Below are positions 42,187 through 51,020 of a DNA stretch of 64,000 bases, one piece after another; the stretch's first letter is position 1; each line of letters opens with the position of its first letter. The notes below the pieces were generated by a model. It was not told the origin of the DNA, did not search any database, and worked only from the letters and a program-made list of their open reading frames with translations. The stretch comes from G016234445 sp964438865 (GTDB lineage: Bacteria > Chloroflexota > Dehalococcoidia > Tepidiformales > Tepidiformaceae), in assembly GCA_964438865.1 (NCBI GenBank), contig CAYTMI010000007.1:124001-188000 (forward strand). The letters are read 5' to 3'. A program made the translations under genes and the position numbers.

Positions 42187-42678
42187 TCAGTTCGAGGTCG
42201 ACGCCGGGGCTCGATCGATCCGGTAGACCGGATGCCGCGGCGCAGTAGCAGCGAACTCCGCGAGGTCGGAGTCAACTGGGACGCCGAGGAAATGCCGGCC
42301 ACCGACCGCCCGCCGGGCCCAGCTCTTGATGATGGGCGCCCGCTCTTCGACCGGGACTTCGACGAGAAGGATCGGGATTCTCCGGCGGCGGCGGACAATG
42401 GCCGCGTGCCCGCCACTGGCCCGGACGTTGAGCAGCCATTCGGAATCGGAGCCAAGCATGGAGACCAGGTACTCGGCGGCGAGGTGTTCGGCGACCAGCA
42501 CTACCGTGCGCCGCGGCACGCCCGAACGCCGGCCCGGGACTTCGATGGCGATCTGATGGAACGTCGGGGAGAGGCCCGTCGAAGCCCAGCCACGCACGAT
42601 CCGGTTCAGGAACCGGCCCCACCAGTTGGGGCGACCGTTGCTATAAGCGAGGCCTTCCAGCCGTTCCAGTATCGTCAC
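42187..42678 (-). CDS. Deazaflavin (F420)-dependent nitroreductase/quinone reductase family protein
   Basis: The 163-residue protein matches the Ddn-like split-barrel family (GLSPTFHQIAIEVPGRRSGVPRRTVV; SDSEWLLNVRASGGHAAIVRRRRR). Such proteins use reduced F420 to reduce quinones or nitro compounds. F420 use supports an actinobacterial- or Chloroflexota-like host. The gene stands alone, followed by tRNA genes on the same strand. Confidence 0.82.
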   Translation of the reverse strand: MTILERLEGLAYSNGRPNWWGRFLNRIVRGWASTGLSPTFHQIAIEVPGRRSGVPRRTVVLVAEHLAAEYLVSMLGSDSEWLLNVRASGGHAAIVRRRRRIPILLVEVPVEERAPIIKSWARRAVGGRHFLGVPVDSDLAEFAATAPRHPVYRIDRAPASTSN

Positions 42679-42740
42679 TCGCCGATCCTACCGCGGACGT
42701 GCTTCACCTGTCGCGACCACCGCGGTCGCTCGGAAAGCCA

Positions 42741-42772
42741 AGAACCCGGCGGTGGCCAGACCGCCGGGTTCT
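42741..42772 (-). terminator. Terminator hairpin downstream of the GGDEF-like gene
   Basis: A perfect 13-bp inverted repeat (42741-42753 with 42760-42772) encloses a 6-nt loop about 40 nt after the minus-strand gene that stops at 42813. On the minus strand the hairpin is followed by TTGGCTTTCC, a weak U-rich tail. It separates that gene from the F420 enzyme gene. Confidence 0.8.
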
Positions 42773-42812
42773 AATACTCCAACAAGGAGCGGGGGCAGAG
42801 GACCTGCGTCAA

Positions 42813-43604
42813 TCAGGCGGCGGCGACGCTGTTCTGGGGGCCGCGCTCACGGTGGAGCGGGCTCGCGCCGCGGGAACGGTTCGCCAGGAGGTCGCGCTGT
42901 GACCGCCGGAGAAAGTCTCTTACCTGGAGTTCGCCTTCGTAGCCGGTGAACGAAACGACCGGGTAGAGCGTGTCGGCCAGGGAGTGGGGGATGCTGGAGG
43001 CTACGGCCGCGAAGACGTGGTCGGACTTCGCCGCAGCGGTGGCTTCGCGGTCGTCGAGCACGATGGCCGCGAAGATCGGCCCCTGGAGATGGGCGAGGAA
43101 GTCGCCGTCCTGGACGACGGGGCGAAGGGCCCGGGCGATGGTCTGGAGCATCTTCGGGTCGTCCTCGGTGCCCGGCTGGAGCCCGGCGATGTCGGTGAGG
43201 AGGAGGGAGAACCCGCGGCCGTTGCGGACTGAACGCGTCATCTGGCGCCGGAGTTCAAAAACGAAATGGCGGCTGTTGGCGAGGCCCGTGGCCTCATCTT
43301 CGTAGAGGCGGCCGCGCATCCGTTCGATGGTGTGGTGGACGCGGCGGCCCTGGTCGGACTCTTCGTACCAGAACTGGATGTGGACCCCGGCGAAGAGCGC
43401 GGTGGAGAGCAGGAGCACCAGCCAGTTGCCGCTGGCGCCGGTGGTGACGATGGCCGTCAGCTGCACAGAGAAGATGATCAGCCAGAGGCTGAAGGTCGCC
43501 GGGCGCAGGAAACGCATGACCGTGGGAGTCTGCACCGACCCGAGCGCTTTCTGGTCACTCGACGGGAAAAGAAAAATACTCAGGCCCGCTGGCTTGTTCA
43601 CCAA
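42813..43604 (-). CDS. Membrane protein with degenerate GGDEF-like domain
   Basis: The 263-residue protein has two N-terminal membrane helices (about 35-75) and a C-terminal domain that begins like a GGDEF domain (DEATGLANSRHFVFELRRQM, FSLLLTDIAGL). Where the GGDEF motif should be it reads LQGPIFAAIV, so diguanylate cyclase activity is unlikely; a c-di-GMP-independent signalling or scaffold role is possible. The start is uncertain: TTG at 43604, GTG at 43601 or ATG at 43517. Confidence 0.7.
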   Translation of the reverse strand: MVNKPAGLSIFLFPSSDQKALGSVQTPTVMRFLRPATFSLWLIIFSVQLTAIVTTGASGNWLVLLLSTALFAGVHIQFWYEESDQGRRVHHTIERMRGRLYEDEATGLANSRHFVFELRRQMTRSVRNGRGFSLLLTDIAGLQPGTEDDPKMLQTIARALRPVVQDGDFLAHLQGPIFAAIVLDDREATAAAKSDHVFAAVASSIPHSLADTLYPVVSFTGYEGELQVRDFLRRSQRDLLANRSRGASPLHRERGPQNSVAAA

Positions 43605-43693
43605 TGTACCCCCGGCTCTCTGATCTGAAGTTCGGGCCGGGGGGCGAAGCCCAATAGGAGGCCTGTGTAACCTCTCTGTAAATCCTGCGGCGA

Positions 43694-45154
43694 CTACTTC
43701 CTCCGGGGAGGGAGCGTCGCCATGTAGGCGCTGATCGCGGAGGCAGCGCGGCGCCCGTCGGCCAGGGCAGTGACCACGAGGTCGGCGCCGTTCACGTTGT
43801 CGCCGCCGGCGAACAGCCCCGGCCGGGAGGTGCGGCCGCCTTCGTCCACCTGGATGAGCGCCTTGCGGTCCGACTTCAGGCCCGACGTGGTCTGGGGGAC
43901 CAGGGGGTCGGCGCCGTAGCCGATGGCGATCGCGACGGCGTCAGCGGGGACGATGTATTCGCTGCCCTTGATGGCGCGGGGGGAACGACGGCCGCTTGCG
44001 TCGGGTTCGCCCAGTTCCATCTTCTGCAGTTCGACCGCAACGACCTTGTCCGCTTCGTCGCCGATGATCCGCGTCGGCAGCGTCAGCATCGCGAACTCGA
44101 CGCCTTCCTCGCGGGCGTTCCTGCGTTCTTCCCCGCGGCCGAGCATTTCGTTTTCGGTGCGCCGGTAGACGAGGGTGACGTGTTCGGCGCCGAGCCGGAC
44201 AGCCGTGCGGACGCAGTCCATGGAGGTATCGCCGCCGCCGATGACCACGACGTTCGTGAGCTTCGGGAGCGGTTCCCGGAGGTGGGCCGGGAGTTGGTCG
44301 GGGGGGAGGTTGCCGCGGACGAGGAAGTCGGTGGCTTTGTGGACGCCGTCGAGGTTTTCGCCCTCGATCTCCATGGCGTTGCCGACGCCGGCGCCCGTGC
44401 CAAGGAAGACGGCGTCGAACTGGCCCTCGAGCATACCGTCGATGGTGATGTCGCGGCCGACGTAGGTGTTGCAGACGAACTTCACCCCCAGCGCTTCGAG
44501 GTGGGCGATGTATTCGTCAACGATCGACTTGCGCATCTTGAAGTTGGGGATGCCGTAGACAAGGACGCCACCGGGTTCGGGCCAGAATTCGTAGACAGTG
44601 ACGGCGTGGCCTTCGAGGGCGAGCTGTTCGGCGACGGCGAGGCTGGCCGGCCCCGAACCGATCGCCCCGACGGAGCGCCCCGTCGGTTGGGGCGTGTAGC
44701 GGGGCGGCGGGTAGCCCCCGAGCTGTTGCCGCTGGTAATCGGTGGCGAAGGCTTCCAGTTTGCCGATGGTGACGGCCGGCTCTTTCTGGCCGCCGGGGCG
44801 GATGGCGAAACCGACCACGCAGGCGCCTTCACAGAGCTTCTCCTGGGGACAGAGGCGGCCGCACATCTCCGGGAGATTGCTGGTTTCGCGGAACTTGTCC
44901 GCAGCGCCGACGATGTCGCCCACTTCGAGCAGGGCGAAGGAGCCCGGGATGTCGTTTTGGACCGGGCAGGCTTCCTGGCACGGGGCCGAAGGGCACTGGA
45001 TGCACCGGGACGCCTCCACCATCGCCGCGTTGACGTCGAACCCGATGTAGGTCTCGTCGAAGTTGCGCTTGCGAACTTCGGCATCCTGCTTGGGGACGGG
45101 CTGGACACTGACGGAGAGGCGGCGGTGGACGTCGTGGGGGTGCGGCTGCGTCAT
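43694..45154 (-). CDS. gltD: Glutamate synthase small subunit GltD (NADPH-dependent oxidoreductase)
   Basis: The 486-residue protein has N-terminal cysteine clusters for [4Fe-4S] centres (CIQCPSAPCQEACPVQND, CGRLCPQEKLCEGACV), an FAD-binding region with VGAIGSGPASLA (the family usually has GxGPAGL) and a second NADPH-binding motif VVVIGGGDTSMDC. GltD passes electrons from NADPH to the large subunit GltB for glutamate synthesis. GltB is not in the window, so the protein may serve another partner, as some GltD-like proteins do. Confidence 0.9.
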   Translation of the reverse strand: MTQPHPHDVHRRLSVSVQPVPKQDAEVRKRNFDETYIGFDVNAAMVEASRCIQCPSAPCQEACPVQNDIPGSFALLEVGDIVGAADKFRETSNLPEMCGRLCPQEKLCEGACVVGFAIRPGGQKEPAVTIGKLEAFATDYQRQQLGGYPPPRYTPQPTGRSVGAIGSGPASLAVAEQLALEGHAVTVYEFWPEPGGVLVYGIPNFKMRKSIVDEYIAHLEALGVKFVCNTYVGRDITIDGMLEGQFDAVFLGTGAGVGNAMEIEGENLDGVHKATDFLVRGNLPPDQLPAHLREPLPKLTNVVVIGGGDTSMDCVRTAVRLGAEHVTLVYRRTENEMLGRGEERRNAREEGVEFAMLTLPTRIIGDEADKVVAVELQKMELGEPDASGRRSPRAIKGSEYIVPADAVAIAIGYGADPLVPQTTSGLKSDRKALIQVDEGGRTSRPGLFAGGDNVNGADLVVTALADGRRAASAISAYMATLPPRRK

Positions 45155-45267
45155 AGGTAAACGTTAGCAGGCCGGGGGTGGGCTCCCGGTGCGCTGCGTG
45201 ACCTCGGTTCAGGGTGTACAGGCGATCGTAGGCGATGGGATGGCGGTGTCAACGCGCGGAGGCTGAA

Positions 45268-45759
45268 TCATTCGTCCTGCCCGCGCTCCTGGTACTCGCG
45301 GTCGGCACGTTTCCCGCGGTAGACGCGCATGTCGATCGCCCGGGTGACCTGGGGGGTGAGGCGGAAGAGCAGGCGCGGCTCGGTCTGCATGTTGGCGAAG
45401 AACTTGTCGACCGCATCTGCGTTGGCGGGGTCGCCCCGCCCCACGTACTTCTCGGCGAGGAGGCGAGAGATGGGCCAGATGTCGAAGTCCGGGCGTTCGA
45501 AGGCGGTGCAGACGCCGTCGAACTCGACGTGTCCGGTGAGCGGCGGGCCGGACTCGATGCAGAGCGAGGCGCGGCCGTCGTGCTCCAGTTGCCTGCACCA
45601 GACACGGGAGTAGGTGCCGGTGATCCAGACCGCGCCGTCTTTCCAGAGCCACCAGACGGGCACGGTGTAGGGCATGCCGTCGCGCCGGAGCGTGGCGATC
45701 ACGCCGACGAACGGCTGCTGGAGGAAGTCTTCGAGGTCTTCGGGCTTCATTCTGGGCAT
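45268..45759 (-). CDS. Pyridoxamine 5'-phosphate oxidase family (split-barrel flavin/F420) protein
   Basis: The 163-residue protein has the split-barrel pattern FVGVIATLRRDGMPYTVPVWWLWKDG and ITGTYSRVWCRQLEHDGRASLCIE, typical of PPOX-class FMN- or F420-binding proteins. The C-terminus is charged. The substrate is unknown. It lies 6 nt downstream of the nuclease-like gene, on the same strand. Confidence 0.8.
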   Translation of the reverse strand: MPRMKPEDLEDFLQQPFVGVIATLRRDGMPYTVPVWWLWKDGAVWITGTYSRVWCRQLEHDGRASLCIESGPPLTGHVEFDGVCTAFERPDFDIWPISRLLAEKYVGRGDPANADAVDKFFANMQTEPRLLFRLTPQVTRAIDMRVYRGKRADREYQERGQDE

Positions 45760-45765
45760 GGCGAC

Positions 45766-46818
45766 TCAGTCCCCCGACCGGCCCGCGGGGGCCGACGTCT
45801 CATCAGACGGGTATCGGTCATCGAGGTCCGACCAGGGACGTCCGCGCAGGCTCGCGGCCAGCGTCCCAGCGTCGGCCACCTTCAGGCTGGCTACATCGAA
45901 GTAGCGCTTGCTGCCGAACATTCCCCCCTTCGTCGTCTTGCGGAAGTCAGTTTCCAGCAAGCCTCCGAGGAGGAACACTCGGCCCGGCATGAGCCCATCC
46001 CCCCAAAGCCGGAGCGCGTTCCGCGCGCGCTCTTTCAGTTCGCGCTCGTCTCCCGCCCCGTTGTTCCAGAGGATGGTCTCGGTGTCGGAGGCAACATCCA
46101 CGACCGCCTCGATCTCGGCGACGTGGCTGACCGCCTTGTTCTTGTAGGCGCCGAAGAAGCGGCTGCGAGCATGACTGTATGCTCCCCCAGATGTGGGGCA
46201 CGCATAGGCCTGCAGGTCAAGCACTCGTTCCATGGTCCCGGCGCAGTTGACCGCATCGAGACGAGTCTTCCACGTCCCAAGCAAGCCCTCGCTATCCAGA
46301 TACTGCTCGAAATCCGCGACTGTCGCTACGAGCGACGGCGAGATCCGGTTCCTGCGAATCGCAGCAACGAAATCCTCAAACGACACAGCCGCGAAGCGAA
46401 TTCGGTCGTCGTAATCTTTGCGGCATATCTCTCGAATGCGCTCGAAGCGGCTCGCCTCGGTGGCTTCGAAGTTCGATAGAGCGAACAGGATTCGCATACC
46501 TGGAGGAAGTTGATCAAGCTGCCCAAGGTGTCTTTTCAGTTGATCATCGTGGAACCAGTCAGATAATTTCGTCTCGAAAAATATAAACAACGGTTGCTGG
46601 AGAATGAGACCGTCTGGGACGGCGTTCTCTCTTCGCGATTGCTGGGTGAATCGTACTCCTACGTGATCGGAAATATCCTCTCCAAGAAGACCACTCAGGA
46701 ACTCCCCGAGGTACGGGGGGTGCTCCTCGTAGAGAAGCTTGAGGATCAGCAGGCAGTAGTTGGTGGTTCGATTCTCCTTCTGGTCGTAGCCGGAGAACAG
46801 GCTGATCTCGGAGGCCAT
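45766..46818 (-). CDS. PD-(D/E)XK nuclease-like protein of unknown function
   Basis: The 350-residue protein has an N-terminal segment (FSGYDQKENRTTNYCLLILK) followed by Asp69 in VPDG and Glu82-x-Lys84 in FFETKLSDW, the Asp...ExK arrangement of PD-(D/E)XK nucleases. The C-terminal half has no recognised domain. Its base composition is more A/T-rich than its neighbours (for example 46500-46800), which suggests transfer. A 77-residue gene ends 9 nt upstream of the start, so the two form an operon. A defence or DNA-repair role is plausible but unproven. Confidence 0.65.
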   Translation of the reverse strand: MASEISLFSGYDQKENRTTNYCLLILKLLYEEHPPYLGEFLSGLLGEDISDHVGVRFTQQSRRENAVPDGLILQQPLFIFFETKLSDWFHDDQLKRHLGQLDQLPPGMRILFALSNFEATEASRFERIREICRKDYDDRIRFAAVSFEDFVAAIRRNRISPSLVATVADFEQYLDSEGLLGTWKTRLDAVNCAGTMERVLDLQAYACPTSGGAYSHARSRFFGAYKNKAVSHVAEIEAVVDVASDTETILWNNGAGDERELKERARNALRLWGDGLMPGRVFLLGGLLETDFRKTTKGGMFGSKRYFDVASLKVADAGTLAASLRGRPWSDLDDRYPSDETSAPAGRSGD

Positions 46819-46827
46819 CCTAATCGC

Positions 46828-47061
46828 TCACCGGGACGCACTGGCGGTTACGAGGTCGTCGTAAAGTCCCTCATCCTCGGGGGCATAGCTCCGAAGAAAG
46901 GCCTCGTGGTCGCGGAACAGTCCGCCTCCCGGAGGCGCCGGCTCCACGGTGACGAGCCAGCTTCCCTCCCCAACGCACGCACGAATGTCCTCCGGGAGCT
47001 CCAGGCACTCGCCGGGCGCGACCTCCACTCGATACGTGATCCTCAACGGTTCGGCCTTCAT
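46828..47061 (-). CDS. Small acidic protein upstream of the nuclease-like gene (antitoxin-like)
   Basis: The 77-residue protein starts with a beta-rich stretch (MKAEPLRITYRVEVAPGECLELP) and ends with an acidic tail (FLRSYAPEDEGLYDDL). The shape recalls small antitoxin-like proteins with an N-terminal AbrB-type or stranded domain and a disordered acidic tail, but I cannot name the family. GGGGGAG lies 5 nt before the ATG. Its tight spacing to the nuclease-like gene suggests that the pair works together. Confidence 0.55.
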   Translation of the reverse strand: MKAEPLRITYRVEVAPGECLELPEDIRACVGEGSWLVTVEPAPPGGGLFRDHEAFLRSYAPEDEGLYDDLVTASASR

Positions 47062-47093
47062 GGTGCTCCCCCTCGATCAGAGATCCCGAGCCC

Positions 47094-48092
47094 TCATCGT
47101 ACCGCGTCTTTCGCCGTGCCGATCAGTTCGTAGCGCGGCGGTTCGATCCATTCGTCCGAAGGCGGGTTCTCCTGCGCCCGGACTTCCGCCCGGAGCTGTT
47201 CCGCCTCGTACTTCTTCGCCTGACGGATGACCGTTGACCGCGCCTTCGCGTGCTCGACCTCGCGGGCGGCCTTCGCCGGGTTCTGCTTCCGCGGCCGGCC
47301 GGGGTAGAGCTTCAGCCGCCCCTCGCCCGCAAGCTGAGCCAGGTGGGCCCGGACGTTGTTGTCGGCAGCCCTTCGCAGGCGCTTGTCGATGTCCGGGTAG
47401 AGCTGGAGCATGATGTCCCAACTGCTGACGGCGCCCCCACCTTCGAGCACGCCGAGGATCTGGCGCTCGCGCATGTTGCGGTGGCCCACGTACATCTGCA
47501 GCCGCTCGCGCGGGTCGTTGACGATCTTTCCGTGGCCGGGGCAAATCACCTTCAGGTTGGGCAGCTCGAGCAGCCGGGCGAGGGTGCTCCGGTAGTCGCC
47601 GAGATCCCAGACCGTGGTGGTCGAACTCCCCAGGAGGGTGTCTCCGGTGAAGAGCACGCCTTCCTCTTCGAGGTAGTAGCAGAGGCTGTCGACGCTGTGG
47701 CCGGGGGTCACGAGCACCTGCAGCCGGGTGCCGCCGCCGAGTTCGAGCACCTGGCCTTCGCGCAGGGTTTGGACGCCGGTCGAGGGCAGTCGGCCCTTCA
47801 GGAGCTTGACCCCGTTCCCGGGCACGAGGATGTCGGCCTTCAGCACGTCGCGGGCCCACTTAAGGTTGCCGCTGTGGTCTGAGTGGTGATGGGTAATGGC
47901 GGCGAACGCGACTTCGGCGTGCTCGGTGGCGGCGAGGTACCCGCGGATCATCCAGCGATAGCGCTCCATCGCCTCGCCCGAATCGATCGTAAGCACCTGG
48001 CCGTCCCCGACGAGGTAGATGTCGGTGAAGTCGGGGTGCATCGGGTTCTCATCGGGCACCTGGATGGCACGGACGGAGGGCGAAATGCGCAT
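47094..48092 (-). CDS. Metallo-beta-lactamase-fold hydrolase (LACTB2-like) with C-terminal winged-helix region
   Basis: The 332-residue protein has the metal site THHHSDHSG, TPGHSVDS and FTGDTLLG, followed by GHGKIV and a winged-helix-like segment seen in LACTB2-type enzymes, and then a basic, charged tail (about 270-332). Family members hydrolyse thioesters, RNA or lactones. The extended tail rich in Lys/Arg/Glu is unusual and could bind nucleic acid. Confidence 0.85.
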   Translation of the reverse strand: MRISPSVRAIQVPDENPMHPDFTDIYLVGDGQVLTIDSGEAMERYRWMIRGYLAATEHAEVAFAAITHHHSDHSGNLKWARDVLKADILVPGNGVKLLKGRLPSTGVQTLREGQVLELGGGTRLQVLVTPGHSVDSLCYYLEEEGVLFTGDTLLGSSTTTVWDLGDYRSTLARLLELPNLKVICPGHGKIVNDPRERLQMYVGHRNMRERQILGVLEGGGAVSSWDIMLQLYPDIDKRLRRAADNNVRAHLAQLAGEGRLKLYPGRPRKQNPAKAAREVEHAKARSTVIRQAKKYEAEQLRAEVRAQENPPSDEWIEPPRYELIGTAKDAVR

Positions 48093-48234
48093 GCGCAGAT
48101 GATAGGGGATCCGGGATGCGGCCGGGGGTGAAGGCTGCCACGGGCGGCCGGCAGCGCCGCGGCCTCCTCCCTCCTCCCTCCTCCCTCCCCGGGGCCGTGT
48201 ACAATCGCGGCAACTTCACGCGGGGAGCTTCGCC

Positions 48235-49068
48235 ATGCCACGAGCGCCAATCAACGGGACCGAATTGTTCTACGACCAGCAGGGAGAGGGCGAAGTGCTG
48301 CTCTTCCACCACGGCTACACGGGTTCGCACGACGCCTGGGACAACGTCGTCCCGGCCTTCAAGGACCGTTACCGCTGCATCGTCATGGACGCGCGGGGGG
48401 CCGGTGACAGCGCCCACCCGGCCGACGGCTACAACATCCGGCAGTACGCCGCCGACGTCGTGGCGATGGCGGACCACCTGGGTGTCTCGACGTTCACCTA
48501 CATCGGCCACAGCATGGGCGGCGTCATCGGCATAGAACTTGGCCTCAATTACGCCAACCGGCTGGAGCGCCTGGTCCTGGTAGCGCCGGCCCCGGCCGAT
48601 GGCATCCAGTACCCGGGCATGGAACAGGAGCGCGACCGCGCCCGGAAGATGCGGCGGGAGCGGGACGTCTCCGCTCGCCTCAGGGAAGCGGTAGCCCTCG
48701 CCGGGCGGCCGGACGCCGACCTCCTGCGGCGGAACATCGCACGTGGCTTCTCGGCCTCGGAAGGGCACTTCGAGGAGTCATGGGAGGACCTGGTGAACTA
48801 CCGCGCAGGCGATCGGCTCGGCGAGATCAAGACGCCTACGCTGATGATGGCCGGTGCCGCCGACAGCCTCCTCCCCGCGAACCTCGCGGACTTTCAGCGC
48901 CTCGGGAACGCCACCCTCCACGTCCTCAGCCGTGTCGGCCACGGCATGGAATACGAAGCCCCGGCTGAGTTCAACGCCGTCCTCGCCGACTTCCTCGACC
49001 ACGGGGTGGTGACGGCCCGGACGCTGATGCGGAACCTGCGGGAGTCGGAAGCGGCCCTCAGCCGCTAA
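48235..49068 (+). CDS. Alpha/beta-fold hydrolase
   Basis: The 277-residue protein has the nucleophile elbow GHSMGG with Ser93, an oxyanion segment HHGYTGSHDAW, the likely acid Asp in MAGAADSLLP and the base His in VGHGMEYE. It is about the size of single-domain esterases, haloalkane dehalogenases or C-C hydrolases; no feature sets the substrate. It is a single gene facing a convergent ABC exporter operon. Confidence 0.88.
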   Translation: MPRAPINGTELFYDQQGEGEVLLFHHGYTGSHDAWDNVVPAFKDRYRCIVMDARGAGDSAHPADGYNIRQYAADVVAMADHLGVSTFTYIGHSMGGVIGIELGLNYANRLERLVLVAPAPADGIQYPGMEQERDRARKMRRERDVSARLREAVALAGRPDADLLRRNIARGFSASEGHFEESWEDLVNYRAGDRLGEIKTPTLMMAGAADSLLPANLADFQRLGNATLHVLSRVGHGMEYEAPAEFNAVLADFLDHGVVTARTLMRNLRESEAALSR

Positions 49069-49084
49069 CACTGCCCGGGACCGG

Positions 49085-49121
49085 CGCTGCGGGGCCGTCC
49101 TCTCGGAACACCCCCGCAGCG
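49085..49121. terminator. Hairpin between convergent genes, possible bidirectional terminator
   Basis: A perfect 10-bp inverted repeat (CGCTGCGGGG with CCCCGCAGCG) encloses a 17-nt loop in the 65-bp gap between the hydrolase gene and the ABC permease gene. There is no clear U-tract on either side, so termination strength is uncertain. Confidence 0.4.
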
Positions 49122-49133
49122 GTTGGCTGGTCG

Positions 49134-49976
49134 TCACCCACTTCGCTTGAGGCGGCCGGTCCGCTTTGCGTAGCGCTCGCCCCAGCTGAAGACCTGGACG
49201 CCCATGGGGATGAGCACGAGCCCCGCGGCGAGCAGCCCGAGCATCGTCGGCCAGAGGTCGGCCACGGAGTCGCCTTCGATCAGCGCGCCGCGGATGCCCT
49301 GGATGACGTAAGTGGCCGGGCTGATGACCGAAAGCGTCGCCAGCGGCTCGGGCATCTCCTTCGGAACCGCGTACACCCCCGAGATGAGCACGAGCGTCGC
49401 CTGGATGACGTGGGTCATCTGCATCCCGCGTTCGGGGTAGAGCAGCGGTAGCGTAGCCCCCATGATCCCGATCCCGATGAGACTGATGCTCCCGACGAGC
49501 AGCACCAGCGCGGCCGCCAGGTAATCGGCGTTGCTCATGTTCAGGTCGAAAGCAACGACGATGACCACCAGCACGACGGCAGTGTGGATGAACCCGTAGA
49601 CCAGCGAAAACAGGGCCGTGCCCACCATGTGTGTCGACCGGCGGACGGGCGCCATGAAGGTGTACTCGATCGTCCCTTCCCAGCGTTCCCAGCTGATCAT
49701 GTCGCTGACCGTTTCGAAGACCACCGCGAGGTAGTGCCAGACCAGCGCCCCGACCGCGAGGAAGAGGACGAGTTCGTCCACCTGGACGTCGCTGAGGGCG
49801 GCGGCGCCGACGGCGGCGTTCACGTTCTGGGCGATGAGGACGACGGCGAGGGAGTTGGCAATCGTATAAAGAATCCACACGACCTCCCAGCCCCAGTACC
49901 GTTTCGTCAGGTTGATGTTCCGTTCGACGAAGGCGTAGGACGCCCGGAGTTCCTGTATCGGCGCGGCGAGAGTCAT
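49134..49976 (-). CDS. ABC-2 type transporter permease (DrrB-like)
   Basis: The 280-residue membrane protein has about six helices and the ABC-2 features of antibiotic/daunorubicin resistance and polysaccharide exporters (EGTIEYTFMAPVRR, SPATYVIQGIRGALI). It overlaps the ATPase stop by 4 nt and so forms an exporter with it. The exported substrate is unknown. Confidence 0.9.
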   Translation of the reverse strand: MTLAAPIQELRASYAFVERNINLTKRYWGWEVVWILYTIANSLAVVLIAQNVNAAVGAAALSDVQVDELVLFLAVGALVWHYLAVVFETVSDMISWERWEGTIEYTFMAPVRRSTHMVGTALFSLVYGFIHTAVVLVVIVVAFDLNMSNADYLAAALVLLVGSISLIGIGIMGATLPLLYPERGMQMTHVIQATLVLISGVYAVPKEMPEPLATLSVISPATYVIQGIRGALIEGDSVADLWPTMLGLLAAGLVLIPMGVQVFSWGERYAKRTGRLKRSG

Positions 49977-50932
49977 TTCGATTCCTCCACCTTGATGTCT
50001 TCTTCGATGCTGCGGCCGGTGAGCTGGAGGAAAACGTCCTCCAGGGTGGGCTCCGGCTGGTCGGCTGTACGGACGATGTCCTTCAAGGCGGCGGCCGTGT
50101 CGAGGGCGACGATCCGGCCGTGGTCGACGATGGCGATGCGGTCGCAGAGCGATTCTGCTTCGTTCATGTCGTGGGTGCAGAGGATGATCGTGGCGTCGTG
50201 TAGGTCGCGGATTTCGCGGACGAACGCCTGGACTTCGCGGCGGGAGTGGGGGTCGAGGCCGGTCGTCGGTTCGTCCAGGAGAAGAAGGATGGGGGCGGAA
50301 AGGAAGGCCCGGGCGATGGCCACCTTCTGCTGCATCCCGCGGGACATGTCTTCCATCGGCGACCAGATCGAGCGCCCTTCGATCCCGAGACGCTCAAGGA
50401 TCTCGACGATCGTGGTGCGGGCGTAGGAGGGGTCCACGCCGTACATGCGGGCCCCGTACATCAGGTTCTCCATGGGCGAAAGCTTCTTGAAGAACGAGGG
50501 GTCGACGGAGACGCGGTTGATCAGCCGCTTGACCTCGGCTTCGTCGGTGACCACGTCCTTTCCGAAGATGGTGATGGTGCCGGTGTCCGGGTGGAGGAGG
50601 GTCGAGACAAGGCGGATGAGGGTGCTCTTGCCGGTCCCGTTGGGGCCGAGGATGCCGAAGATCTCGCCGCGCTCAACCCGGAAGGAAACGTTGTCCACGG
50701 CAACGATGCGGCGTGAAGGAGCCCTCTTCCCACGGAGGCGCCCGATAACGCCGGGACCGGAGGAGAAGACCTTGCTCACGTCGCGGATCTCGAGAGCAGG
50801 ACCATCGAGACGGGCGGGAAGGAGGCGGTGGGTGGCGGGCTCCGGTGCGATGGCGGTCATGGAAGGCTCCGATCTGCTGTGGCTGGCGGGCGGCGGTGGG
50901 GGGCTCTCGTGGGTGGCGGCCAGTGGTTCCAT
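49973..50932 (-). CDS. ABC transporter ATP-binding protein (DrrA-like)
   Basis: The ~319-residue ATPase has Walker A GPNGTGKST, signature MSRGMQQKVAIARAF (a variant of LSGGQ) and Walker B LLLLDEPTTGLD. The C-terminal extension (PEPTLEDVFLQLTGR) is typical of DrrA-type proteins. The start is either ATG at 50932 (GAGGG upstream) or ATG at 50860 (GGAG upstream); the longer form adds a proline-rich segment. The leader upstream contains two strong hairpins. Confidence 0.9.
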   Translation of the reverse strand: MEPLAATHESPPPPPASHSRSEPSMTAIAPEPATHRLLPARLDGPALEIRDVSKVFSSGPGVIGRLRGKRAPSRRIVAVDNVSFRVERGEIFGILGPNGTGKSTLIRLVSTLLHPDTGTITIFGKDVVTDEAEVKRLINRVSVDPSFFKKLSPMENLMYGARMYGVDPSYARTTIVEILERLGIEGRSIWSPMEDMSRGMQQKVAIARAFLSAPILLLLDEPTTGLDPHSRREVQAFVREIRDLHDATIILCTHDMNEAESLCDRIAIVDHGRIVALDTAAALKDIVRTADQPEPTLEDVFLQLTGRSIEEDIKVEESK

Positions 50933-50966
50933 CGTTCCCTCGGTTTGTGGGGCGGTCCAGAAACGG

Positions 50967-51000
50967 ACGAAGCGCCGGCGGGATGCCCGCGGCGCTTCGT
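50967..51000 (-). promoter_or_regulatory. Large hairpin in the leader of the ABC exporter operon
   Basis: A 10-bp perfect stem (50967-50976 with 50991-51000) continues, after one bulged base, into GCGGG-ATG-CCCGC, making about 15 bp in total. It lies 35 nt upstream of the first ATPase start codon. With the terminator-like hairpin just before it, it could form an attenuation switch. Confidence 0.55.
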
Positions 51001-51020
51001 TACCTGTCGTGGGGGGAGGA

